This document shows, one piece after another, positions 48,001 to 58,569 of a DNA stretch of 64,000 nucleotides. The notes beneath the pieces are model-generated. The model saw nothing but the letters and a program-made list of their open reading frames with translations, ran no database searches and was not told the origin of the DNA. Source of the DNA: Trichoplusia ni (Eukaryota > Arthropoda > Insecta > Lepidoptera > Noctuidae); assembly GCF_003590095.1 (NCBI RefSeq), contig NC_039478.1:9424001-9488000 (forward strand), written 5' to 3'. The position numbers and the translations under genes are program-made. The first letter of the stretch is position 1. Every line of letters starts with the position of its first letter.

Positions 48001-48714
48001 GCTCAGAACAAGCATTCGTGGATCACAAAAATGCTTGTCCTACGCGGGGATCGACCCGCGACACGTCAAGCACTGTGGGTTTTGGTGTGGTGACCTCAAC
48101 CACAACCACAAAATAGACATCGTGATTCGATATTCAATATAGCGTCAGACAAAACGGCTATTTTTGTTTATCGCCATAGTAACGATCGCTGTATCGCGCC
48201 TGGCGAAATGTAAATAAGAAGCTTTATCGTCTTTTGAATAGGATGTAAGTATAATAAATCTTATCTTCCTATTTTATTATTATTTTGTAAGCACCAAATG
48301 GCATTGCTCTATTGCAAATATATAGAAGCATATTAAATAGGAAAAAAGACCAAGTGGTTTATGGCGCCTTTTCACGCAAAAGCGCGGCAAAATAAAAGGC
48401 ACGGGTACAAAAGTACTCAGGCGAGTTTCCTTGGAGAAAGGAATATAATACATTTGTTCATATTTTATTAGATTCTAAGAGACACTTTCAAAAATGAAAT
48501 AAAAATTCAAATTGCTACTTTTTTATCACTGTGTAGGTAATATAAGAAGTAAAATAATATTTTCTTACCCACCTGCTATAACATTAGGATCTTCTGGCCA
48601 AGGAGCCATGTTTTGCGAGGACCGGTCATAAAATTCATCTCTATTGGATAATAATATTAGGCTGTAGTCACTCTCTTCATCATAGGCTCCATTGTATAGA
48701 AATAGGATACACAT
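45066..48714 (-). CDS. Tango2: Tango2 homologue (NRDE family), 6 coding exons
   Basis: Minus-strand exons are 48573-48714, 46990-47100, 46548-46668, 45968-46189, 45440-45538 and 45066-45195. They sum to 825 nt (274 aa; human 276), with matching phases. The protein starts MCILFLYN and carries the eponymous motif at LLSNRDEFYDR. It continues with GGAWLAVSPLRKKIGVILNL, LGFGNSLPESPLKKVEAGR and the C-terminal GRYGTRTHTLVLV, all in the family order. Cys2 is in the position of an N-terminal nucleophile, although no enzymatic reaction is established. Tango2 was found in a fly screen for Golgi organisation and secretion. In people its loss causes metabolic crises with ER, Golgi and mitochondrial defects. 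A CAG acceptor 11 nt before the start codon suggests an upstream non-coding exon. The donor of exon 1 is GTGGGT; the nearby GTAAGA would break the frame. Confidence 0.92.
46255..46460 (+). mobile_element. non-LTR retrotransposon 3' remnant in Tango2 intron 3
   Basis: The plus strand encodes, with a frame change, GRGRP-T-DG then MDCVKDDMAAKSVYCEMTLD, the end of a reverse transcriptase ORF. It is followed by GCGCCGACCCCAAATAAATT and GGGATAACGGCAGGA. It fills most of a 358-bp intron, antisense to Tango2. It is related to 27335-27432. Confidence 0.65.
47160..47245 (+). repeat. family A repeat fragment in Tango2 intron 1
   Basis: Carries GGAGCTCGTGGCTAAGCTAT and GAAGCCGACCTCAACATATT then GGGGAAAGGCTAGGCATGA, with the central part of the family deleted. 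Confidence 0.55.
47304..47500. repeat. possible MITE remnant shared with Ufd1 intron 4
   Basis: The segment CATCGGCCATTGTAAATGGC with GGAATTCGACTGG near 47460-47492 matches CATCGGCCATTGCAAATAGC with AGAATCAGGACC near 11201-11232. The left part contains GGGCCCCAATTCCG, roughly complementary to the right end. Boundaries are uncertain. Confidence 0.35.
47936..48118 (-). mobile_element. tRNA-derived SINE in Tango2 intron 1
   Basis: On the minus strand it carries GTGGTTGAGGTCACC near the head, GGGTCGATCCCCGCGTAGGA (a box B-type sequence) and then AAGCATTTTTGTGATCCACG and a TGTGGATTG tail. Module order and sequence match the better-preserved copy at 63039-63186. Confidence 0.6.
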
Positions 48715-49789
48715 TTTTGAACCTGAACAAAAACACAAACTTTTTATGTACCTACCGGGTCCTTTAGGTATTTTTTGAAGAAGGACCAGAAAAAAATATA
48801 AATTGAAATAACAAAAAGAAACATTAATTAGATTTTCAGATTTTTAATTGAAGTTTTCACAAGAGATGTTTTGATCAATATTTATTACTTTGATTGATAA
48901 GTACCAACAGTCCTAAGAAGCGACTTACAAAATTGAATTTATTTAGGTAGACGAATCCTACTGCTTCTAACTTTATCAATTAATTAAATACAATTCAGTT
49001 AATGTCTCAAAGTTGTATCATGTCTACATAAATAGCACTATTTAAACAATTAAAATAATCTTATCAGATACATTATCTGCTCTACAAATTAGGTTTTAAA
49101 TAGCTTTCTTGGGTACAAGGTGCAAGATAAACACATCAAATATTTAAAAGCAGGAGAATGTACCTGTTCAATAGTTTAAATTCATGAAATAGATAAATAT
49201 TTAAATTTAAATTGCAGTTTAATTCATCTCAGACAAGCACTTCACTTCCTATTCCTTTTGTAATTGGTTACGAAAATTTTGTTTTTTTCTTTTCAGTTGT
49301 TCGCAGCTGATTTCTGTCATTTTAGTTTTTTTTAATTAGTCTTCTCATTATTTTTCAAATCTCTGCTTTGAAACCAGTTAAAAATTACTATAAAAAAATT
49401 AATTTTGCTGATAGCAATTCTTAATTCATTTAATTTTTTATGGTCTTTGGTATTTAAAACGTCTCTTTAACGCCATTCTCGGTGGAAGATGTGTTATTTG
49501 ACCTTCGAGAATTATAAAATCTTCGTGCAAAACCACTGTGCATGAATCGCATCTTTTTGTTTTTTTTATTGCCGATAAATTGACTATATATATTGTCAAT
49601 TCGGTTGGCAACGCGTTTTTTTTAAAGCCGTGTTGTGTCATAGACAAAATCCAACCAACTGAAGTAACTGAACCAACCAGCTGTGCTGTTATTGACACAG
49701 ACAGAGCACGTAGCTAAAGTTGTTGACGAAATGAGAAGTAGTAGTTAATTACAATGAAATAAGTTGTTATTTTTAAATGCATATCAACA
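48715..49789. promoter_or_regulatory. divergent intergenic region between Tango2 and the zinc-finger gene
   Basis: 1.07 kb between the two start codons. It is AT-rich, with no supported exon. A non-coding first exon of Tango2 may lie in it, because a TTGTTCAG acceptor sits just upstream of the Tango2 ATG. Confidence 0.5.
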
Positions 49790-52700
49790 ATGGATTCGAA
49801 TTTACCATTTTTTAGTCTCCCGGTAAGTATAACATTACGGGCGTGAGACAGCTGTAAGTGTTTACAAGATGTCGTCTGCAATGGTATTTCCTTTTGTTTT
49901 AGTTCGTGGACACTGAAACGTCAGACTTTTTTGGTAAAATAAAGCCTCAAGAGTGTGGTTACGATGACCTGCACGCTACTTTACCGCCTCACACTGGTTT
50001 ACTGGGGACAGACGATGTTCTGGCTCAGTTTTTGTCGGGAGATGAGCCTCTTGAAGAGCCCGACTTGAACGGGCCCACTACACTTCACTGTGAGATATGT
50101 AAAAAGCAGTTTGATAACGCCAAGAAGTACTACGGACACTTGAGGGTCCACTCTAAGGAAAACCTTTGGGCTTGTGGTGAGTAAACTTTAATGTTATTGT
50201 TATTTTCTAGGGTTGCATTTTCTTTCGTTCTTCATTTCTCGGTCTACACGAATATACTTCTTATTCAGTGTGCACATCAATTGTTAGTTCATCTTAGCTT
50301 ACTATTAGCCCTATTGAGCATTGTTTTTTCAATCATTGTCATTATTCTCACCCCAAAAAGCCATCAAACAATAACCTATGCATATAATTTGCAGAAAAAT
50401 GTCCGGATCAGAAGTTTTCCACCAAGCAACAGTTGATGAAGCATGCCCTAGTCCATAAGCCTCTGGAAAGAGAATGGAAGTGCCTGCAGTGTCCCATGGC
50501 CTTCGAGGCTCTCTGGAAACTGCAACAGCATCTATTTGCTAAACATTTGGATGATAGGTACTTTATAAGTTTAAAAAAGAGATGTTATCAACCCTCACAG
50601 CATGCTATTTATGTGTAAATAAGGCACTGGTTTGTTTGTTTACCATAGTAAAAAAAATAAGAGAAGGGAATATATAACTTGTAAATTATAACAATTGTTA
50701 AGTGTTTTTATCACAAATTTACATTTTGATGAAATATTATGATATTGTAATGTTCAGAATTTTGTTTCAGATTTTTTTTTTTTTCTAGTTGAGTTACTTT
50801 ATATTAATATGTTGTTTCAGCCCCCACAAGTGTGATGAGTGTGAGAAAGCTTTTCATAAGCTTTCTGACTTGAAAAAACATAAGGACACACACAGCAGTA
50901 AGTATTTCATTCTCTTGAACCTTGGTAATCAAAGAATAATATATAATATAAAGAATAATCATTATGGTAGTGGAAGCGTGACAGCACAACACATGGTGTA
51001 GAGCGTCATCATTCTTCCACACCCCCAAAAACATTATGATGTGGCAGTACTCTTCTCTTCAAAAATGAGATATGGCTTTATTTTACTTATTTACCATCAT
51101 TAAAGTCTTTTTAATTTATCTTACAGATATAAAGAAGTACCCGTGCAGTGTATGCGACACACATTTCAAAGACAAGTCCAACTTGAAAAGGCACATGCTG
51201 CGTCACACCGGGGAGAAGCCTTACCCCTGTATCCATGGATGCTGGAGGCGGTTTAAACAGGTAAGGCTTAATTTATAAGGATACTAGCTGACCCAGCAAA
51301 CGTTGTTTTGCCTATTACATTATTTCTAGTTGTATATACTTTTAGTGCAACATAAAAAAAAAACAATTTCGTCCAAAAAATAAAATATTTTTTTTTAATG
51401 TGAGCAAAACACTTACGTGTATGTGAAATAGATGTTAGTCGATTCTCAGACCTACTGAATACGCATATAAAATTCAGGAAAAAATCGGTCGAACCATTTC
51501 GGAGGAGTACGGTAACTAACATCGTGACACGGGAATTTTAAGATAGTATTATAGTGCTTTTAAATGATCTGCTATGATGGTTTATCCACTAGTTTGTGCA
51601 TTATTTCAATTACAAAAACAACAATTACAATTATGACCCTCAAACTTTACAAAGTTTTGAATTGCTGATGTCACAGAACACTAACATATTATTATATTAT
51701 CTATTTCTCGTATAAATCTAAGAAAATCTTCATCCTCTCCTCTAAAAACAAACTTGCTGTGAATGACTGCTATATGAGCAGCTGGCTGGTATCTTTCTAC
51801 ACTAGCCAAATCGGCGAGGACATTATGAAAGATGGAAATTTTCAGGGAGAAATTTGTGATGACAATTTCTTCCACTCATTCCATAAATTGTTCTCCAGAT
51901 CGGTTCAATGCGTCGTCACGCGCAGTACTGCAACCGCAACACTCAGACCAAGCCGCCGGAGGAGAAGCCGCCGCAGGTGTACTACTGCCGGGTCTGCGGC
52001 ATGAGCTTCCCGTGCGAGACCACGCTGCTGGACCACTGTGTTAAGTATGTTGGGATTGTATGGATAAGTTTAGTTAGTTACATGTTGTATTGGGTGCAAG
52101 CTCAAATTAGTGTCTCAGATATATCTTGTGTTTTATTTAGATACTGATTTAAAACCGATCGATTTGATACCTGCAAAGGTGTCGAAACGTCGAGAAGTAA
52201 AATCAAATATTAAACAACGATAAAATCCGTAAAATTTAAATTGAATTAAATTAAATTTAACCGGTTTAATTAAAAAATTTAGTTAAATTTCGGTTAGAAT
52301 GCAGTTGTCAAGGGACAGGAATATCACAAGTTTCTGATTTCCATTTTCTTGGGCACTAACCTACTTGAATTGTAGTGCAATATGTCCATTTAAATAAAAC
52401 TGCTTTGAAATTTATTGTTCTTCGTAATTGGAGACCTTGACAAGAACCGATCTTAAAGTATGGCATCAATAAGCTATGAATATATTTGTAAATAAAATAC
52501 CCTTATTCTTGCAGGCAACACACAAACAACCCACCAAAACCTCCCGAACCGGAGCGAGAAGACAAGAACCTCACAGACACGAATCGCATCGTAGACAACA
52601 TCGTGGACGACATCCTGTCCGCGGAGGATGACTATCTCACCATGTCCACACAGAACGAGATCCTCAACGTCTACAACCCCAACGAAATCGACAGCCAAAT

Positions 52701-55700
52701 CAACCCAGACAACCTCATGCAGATAGAACTCCTCAAAGAGATGAACCAGCTACATATCCTCGACGGAGAACTGTTCTATAACGATGTAGATTTCGACAGC
52801 ATACAACCAAGCCACATCTTCAATAACACCAACGAAATTGATTACACTACAGACAAAAACGCAGAAATACTCTTCGATTTCACCGATGCCGGCAAAAGTA
52901 TCGACCAAGACATCATGAATACTCTATTCCATGTCAAAACTAAATACTTACCAGACGAGTTCCTCAATCCACCTGAAGTTTCAAATCCTCCAGAAACGAG
53001 TGCCATAGAAAATCCAATTTCAGTTAACGAGTGTGCGACGATATTTGAAAGTGATGTGGATTTAGAAGCTAGCACACATTTGGCTGCTAACTTGAACCAA
53101 TTGATCGGTGATAATAGCGTACAGTACATATCTACTGAAGACGATGATACGTTTATAATAAGTTTGAAAAGCGAGATAGATGCTGAACAGTTAACGGACA
53201 TGTTGAATATTGGACTTGTTGATGCGACTAAAGAGAAAGTTTCTGAAGTGGAGAATGATCAGGAGGAGATCGCGAGTGCTGAGCCTATTGTGGTGAAGAT
53301 TCAAGAGATGAAGACCATTTGTGTGAACCCGTTGGTGCCGCGAGAGAATAATAAAGAAGTGAAGACTAGGAAGAAGAAGCGAGTGCTGTATGTGTGTCGG
53401 ACGTGTAATAAGGTGTTCAAGAAGAAGGATAATTATAAATCTCATATGGGTAAGAATTATTATTTTCTCGAGTATCTAAGTTCGATATTTGTAGCATCTC
53501 AGCTTTATCCCCTATGTTTCAGTTTCTGTAAGAATTTATCTTTATTGAAGATTGAGTTAAAATATTTTTTGTCTTATTGTAATTTCAGTCTATCACGATT
53601 CGAATTTATATATTTTTATTCGATTATCATCATCGTCATCAGCCCATATTCGTACACATCGCGATTTAAATTCGATCTTTGATATTTGATCTATATTCTT
53701 TGATATTGTAATTTGTCTGGTCATTTTAATGATGACCAGATGGACCAGAACCAGAGCTGAGGAGCTCGTCTAAGGAGGCTAAGCTATAATTAAGGGGTAT
53801 CGTGTTGCCCAGGTAACTGGGTTGAGGAGGTCAGATAGGCAGTTGCTCCATATAAAACACTGGTACTTAGCTGAATTCGGTAAGACCGGGAGTTGATTCC
53901 AACATGGTTGGGAAAAGGCTAGGCCGATGATGTCTGTTCCTTGTAATATATAGTTACCGGCATGGATCTTGAGAGCTTGACCTTCACCTGCGCAGAATTG
54001 ATATTTTGTGTCCCTTTTGCGGTATGAAGTGAGGCGCGGGCCGGACTAAAGTGCAGTGATTGTCCCGCAGCGCATCGCCTCATAGACGTCACTCGTGATT
54101 GGTTGAAATTCGTTCTTTGCTGATGTTGCAAGCACCTCAAGACGCACAATTGATTGGCGTTTTATTTTACGATGCGCAAAGCGATTCCCACTCTTCCGCC
54201 GAGCGCTCAAGATCCGTGCCGGTAACTTTCGGTTAGACTGGAAGCCGACCCCAACATAGTTGTTATAAGGCTAGGCTGATGATGTCTGTTCGTTGTGATA
54301 TACCCGTGTGTAACCCGCGTCCGGTGTGGCAGCGACTCACGAGCCGTCCCTCCGCGCGCACGCGTGCGAGGTGTGCGGGCTGCGCTTCAGCTACCGCTCC
54401 ACACTCAACAAGCACCGCCTGGCCGCGCACAGCCCGCGCGTGCTGCCGGCTCACGCCTGCCGCCGCTGTGCGAAGAGCTATAGCGCGGGGTGGATGGTGA
54501 GTACTTAACTTCAACCGATGTCGAAAAAGAGGAAGTTCTCAATTCGTCTGTTTTTACTTTTTGTTAGGTTTGTTATCTCCGAGCTTCGGAGTGAATGAAC
54601 TGATTCTATTGATTCCTTTTTAATTACCTGAATGAAATATCTCACAATTTATCAAGTTAAGTTCGGCAATTTGTAATAAATAATAATAATAAATCTTTAT
54701 TGACATGAAAGTATGTTAATAAACGTAAGTATTTGTTTTCATACCCTACCAAAATCTTTATTCAAATGAAACTAACTATTAAAGCTTACTTCAATAAATT
54801 TCCATCTCCCCTTTCCATTTACAACCTTAAACCAATATATAATAAGGTATATATTCCAGTTGAAGGAGCACATGGACCGCGACCACGGCGGGCTGCAGCC
54901 GCACCGGTGCGACCACGACGGCTGCGAGAAGAGCTTCTTCAAGAAGTCAGACCTCACGCAACATAAGAGGTATGTCTACACACTGTACTTCTCAATGATG
55001 CCTTCAAAGTAAGGTACACTTGTTTCTCTTGGTTATATTATAATATTAGAAGAAAATTTTGAAAACTAAAGGCAATTGGAATACTTTCTGTATTATAAAT
55101 AGACTCTTCATCAGCGTCTTCATCAGCTCGTCATCAGCTTCTTTTGAAATGCAACATAAACAAAAAATGAGTTTCGAAAATATCATGTGTATGTTGCGGT
55201 GGCCTCATGAGGTGCAAGATCCTAATGCAAGTTAATATCTAAAGTCACATTGGTACTTTAGCATGGACTTTAAATTAGTTTGCAGTAGGACTGCTTTTAA
55301 AATCTATGTTCTATCATTGTACTTAATATGTTGCAACCCTCAGGACGCACACGGGCGCGCGGCCGTTCTCGTGCGGCGCGTGCGGCAAGTCCTACCCGCA
55401 GCGGTCGCATCTGCGGAGACACGCGCGCTCCGCCAACTGCGCCAAGCAGTGAGTACACTACACAACTAATGTATCTAATTGTCGTGTTGTCGATTCTTGT
55501 GAAATTTTATAGAAAACTGAGAATCGGAAATGTATTTTTCATATCGCCTTTTTATTTTAGTCCCTAAAACTCAATTGTATGGCAAAACAACGTTTGCTGG
55601 GACAGCTAGTATAGATATAACTTATCTATTAGATTAAAGACTACACTTTTACCATACGTTTTCCAAGGTAAAGAATCTTGGTATTGTAACATACTAAGTA

Positions 55701-56023
55701 AATTAACAACTGTTTTATTTCAGTGATGTATCTGATTTGGTAATATTTATTGTTGTTTAACAGTGGTTTCAGTCAAATTTCTTCAAGTTTTTTTTAAGTA
55801 TTTTTACCTTTTTGAAGTAACCACTCAAAATGAGATAAGATGGTGTCAAAACCGAGAGCCTCACTAGTCAAATCTATCACGAATCAATTATTTACATGAT
55901 TTTTATTTCAGAATCCTGAAAACAGCGAAGAAGGAACAAGAAGAGAAGAAACTACGTGCGCAGGCGCAGCTGTTAGCAAACAGCGACCCACTTGCACAAA
56001 CTGTGATATTAAGTGTTAAATAA
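49790..56023 (+). CDS. C2H2 zinc-finger protein with two finger clusters, 11 exons
   Basis: Exons 49790-49822, 49903-50176, 50395-50557, 50821-50897, 51127-51260, 51899-52044, 52515-53449, 54333-54496, 54860-54969, 55344-55448 and 55912-56023 sum to 2253 nt (750 aa), with phases matching at all junctions. An acidic N-terminus of about 75 aa is followed by seven fingers (for example YPCSVCDTHFKDKSNLKRH). Next comes an acidic, Asn/Asp/Glu-rich region of about 300 aa in one large exon, with a basic KTRKKKR stretch that may be a nuclear signal. Five more fingers follow, then a short charged tail. Fingers 6 and 12 end in Cys instead of His. The linker TGEKPYPC occurs once. This is most likely a nuclear DNA-binding regulator with an acidic transactivation-type centre. 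I cannot assign an orthologue, and the targets are unknown. Confidence 0.85.
51283..51554 (-). mobile_element. Helitron-like repeat in zinc-finger gene intron 5
   Basis: On the minus strand it ends GCAAAACAACGTTTGCTGGG then TCAGCTAGT; at its other end is CCCGTGTCACGATGTTAGTT. The same CTAGT-ended terminus occurs at 55560-55610 in intron 10 of the same gene, there on the plus strand. Confidence 0.55.
53624..53654 (-). repeat. ATGATG-type retroposon tail fragment
   Basis: ATCATCATCGTCATCAGCCC then ATATTCGT is the complement of the common lepidopteran ending ACGAATATGGGCTGATGATG. A forward copy is at 63741-63769. Confidence 0.45.
53755..53950 (+). repeat. family A repeat, longest copy
   Basis: Modules in order: GAGCTCGTC, GGCTAAGCTATAATTAAGGG, GTAACTGGGTTGAGGAGGTC, AAACACTGGTACTTAGCTGA, CCAACATGGTTGGGAAAAGG and CTAGGCCGATGATG. 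Its last 70 bases are repeated at 54230-54302 on the far side of an inserted MITE. Confidence 0.65.
53952..54227. mobile_element. MITE with 22-bp inverted repeats, in zinc-finger gene intron 7
   Basis: 276 bp. The left end is AGTTACCGGCATGGATCTTG (then AG); the right end read on the other strand is AGTTACCGGCACGGATCTTG (then AG), one mismatch in 22. No ORF. It lies between two copies of the family A 3' segment. No short target-site duplication is evident. Confidence 0.7.
55560..55610 (+). mobile_element. Helitron-like 3' end in zinc-finger gene intron 10
   Basis: GGCAAAACAACGTTTGCTGG then GACAGCTAGT matches the complement of the terminus at 51283. Only about 50 bp is recognisable. Confidence 0.45.
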
Positions 56024-56024
56024 A
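56019..56024 (+). promoter_or_regulatory. poly(A) signal overlapping the stop codon
   Basis: AATAAA spans the TAA stop at 56021-56023 of the zinc-finger gene (GTTAAATAAAATATATT). If functional, the 3' UTR is only about 20 nt. A later alternative, AATAAA, is near 56267. Confidence 0.5.
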
Positions 56025-56495
56025 ATATATTTAGTATGTATCAAAATGGATTTATTTATTATAATCTTAAACACAATAATTATATACATAACAATAAGCA
56101 CAGCTTTACATAAGGCACCGTTCATAATAAGATTCTCCCTTTGAAGTCGCACAACATATTATTATACAAAAATTTTAGTTCACCTCCCATTTAAAAACCA
56201 GAAGGTTTCACCTTAGCTCTTTATTGATGTAATTTTTAATTCCAACGTGAATGATAATCTTTGAGAATAATAAATGATAAAAAGACTCGTTTTTGAAATG
56301 ATCTGTGGGAAATTACTCATTTTTAATAACGATATCGCATTGGTTTTGTTATTTTGAATGAAACAGCAGAGATATCTAGCCGCTAATCATAACTTGAATT
56401 CAATAATAGCAATTTTTACTATATTAATTGACTACCAGTTTGTCGCAAGGTATCAAAAGATGTGATAACATCATGAGCCGAAAGAGCTTGACTTA

Positions 56496-58058
56496 CGGCC
56501 GCTTTCTATATTCGATCTCGAATCTAAGATTCAAATCAATCCAGATTTTTCTCAATCCCTCGATTGAGCTTGAATCTGCATTTCATTAATCGATCTCGTC
56601 TCGAAATCCATCGAAAAAAAACGGATAGATCGCCCTGCTAAACGTCTTGTTTTACGCATGTGCAGAAAAAGTACTTCAGCGATTATTAATGATTAAAATG
56701 GTGGCTTTTTTTCTTAAAGCTTATCTATTTTATGTATAATCACTAGAAATTGCACAAAATACAAAAATAAAAGATGGAGAAGTCGTAGCGGTAAAATACT
56801 GTAATTCTACCTCAAGATTAGAAAAAGCATAAACGACAATAAACGTTTATTGATGAGCAACGGAACGTCAGTCAATCGAAAAGTTGTCAGTCAGTTTGAC
56901 ATTAACATTTTAAAATCGCAAGTTTTTTTGTTGTTTGTTTTTCCGATGTCTCTCTGTCTGTGTCTGTTATTGAATAGAATACAGCGGTAATATTCGAGCG
57001 CGTTCAGACTAAGTTCACGCGCCATCTGTACAAGAAACTGTATGGGGTGTATCCGTTCTACCTACTCATGGATCTCACTCTGTTTGTTCTGGGCATGGTT
57101 GGCAATAATCAACTGTATATGAGATGGGAATTTGCACTGGTCGTCTACTTGGTGAAGGTGCTTCGTGGAGTGGAGAATCACCCGGAAGTATTGCAGCGCT
57201 TGAGTGTGTGTACCGGACCGCTACGTGTGGCGGCGGCGAAACCCGCACCTACTGATAGTTCCTACAGCGAGAATCCCAAAGCACCTTACAAGAGCTCTCC
57301 ACACCACCAACTTCTTCAAAATCAGACTGACGTGTTTATATGTTTTAATAATGTAATGTGTTGCAATTTTTGTTTAGTTTAAGTTCTTAGCTGTCGTATT
57401 AGTGTAAACCCTGTAATGATACTCATGGTTTTAAATAAATAAATCAAAACGAGAATATTATAATCGTTATCTATTGATTCCAGTATTATAGATATTGGTA
57501 AAAGTGTACTTAGTACACAAAAAAGTTTAAGCGTCAGCTTATGCTTAGCAGTCCAAAAGAAATACTGAGCGCTGGTCTTCAGCTTAAATCCTTGACCCCC
57601 GTTTACAAGTAAAGTACAGAACAACCACTCGATACCTACATCACAATCACAATTACAAATTTTAAGGACAGAGTTTGTTCTACTTCGCTGTCACTACTAT
57701 CCCAGTCCGATAGCTGAGCTAATACTTCAAGATCGCTATCACTATCACTTGAAAATATTTCCATTTTAACAGATTTCTCAGTACAATCCATAAAAAATTG
57801 GGGATCGCAATTATAGATCAAAAAAGGCCAAAAATCGATTTGTCAAAACCAGAGATCGGTTATAGAAAACGCATAACTGTCACTTTCGTACAAATACCAA
57901 TCTAAAATCTCGATCCGCCCTCCCAAAGATAGATTGAAGAAAAAGATCGAGAAAACGATCCATGGATCGGTTATAGAAACACTAAAAGTTGTAAATGGAT
58001 TCAAATGTCAATCTCGATCCGTAAATTAGGGATTGAGATCGAATATAGAAAGCGGCCG
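56496..58058. mobile_element. PIF/Harbinger-like element with perfect TIRs
   Basis: 1563 bp with perfect 24-bp inverted repeats starting CGGCCGCTTTCTATATTCGA, flanked by the trinucleotide TTA (56493-56495 and 58059-58061). TIR structure and a TTA duplication fit the PIF/Harbinger superfamily. On the minus strand at about 57640-57790 a short acidic ORF (around MEIFSSDSDSDLEVLAQL) resembles the N-terminus of a transposase or its Myb-like partner. The plus strand at 57020-57380 contains an unexplained coding-like stretch. No complete transposase is present, so the copy is non-autonomous. Confidence 0.75.
57020..57382 (+). pseudogene. unidentified coding-like fragment inside the Harbinger-like element
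   Basis: An open frame runs from about 57014 to a stop at 57380-57382 and is more GC-rich than its surroundings. It includes RWEFALVVYLVKVLRGVENH and a Pro/Ser-rich end (AAAKPAPTDSSYSENPKA). It has no ATG in a good position upstream and does not resemble a Harbinger transposase. It may be a captured host exon or a relic of the element's own second ORF. I do not recognise the family. Confidence 0.35.
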
Positions 58059-58569
58059 TTAGTGTCGATCAGCTTATGATTAAGGACTTAGCAGTCGAAA
58101 AACAACTCTAATTATACATGTAACTAAATTACTGAGCAAAGACAATCACAAGACATAGAAATAAAAAACTTGGAATATCTAGACAATGGTCAACACAGTT
58201 CGCCTAAAAATTATATTCATCCAACGCCATCTAGCGGCAAATGTGAAAGAGAACATTCACTGAACTTCTTTCAGCTCTGAGATTTGGTGGTAGACTTGAG
58301 TCATTCACAATCATAATTACTTGACATGAGATTCTATAGATCATCTTTTTAGTAACAGCAGTTATTCGCCCGTTTATTTTTAAGTACAACGCATATTAAA
58401 ATCTCGCGTAAGATATCATGCTGTCCTTTTCATTGCCAAGAGAAATATAGAGAGAGAAAGACATCGAAGAACTACATTTAGCTAAGTATTTTTCACATAC
58501 GTTTTACTTTTGCTGCTTTACTTCTTTCAGTGGATTTCCTTCTTTCTATTTCTGGGTCAGTCTTGATTC

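Noticed and set aside
47844..48116. 90-codon plus-strand ORF
   Set aside because: Lies within a tRNA-derived SINE on the opposite strand; no coding evidence.
57020..57382. Hamartin (TSC1) exon, from a faint YKKLYGVYP match
   Set aside because: The similarity is limited to a few residues and the sequence that follows does not continue as TSC1.
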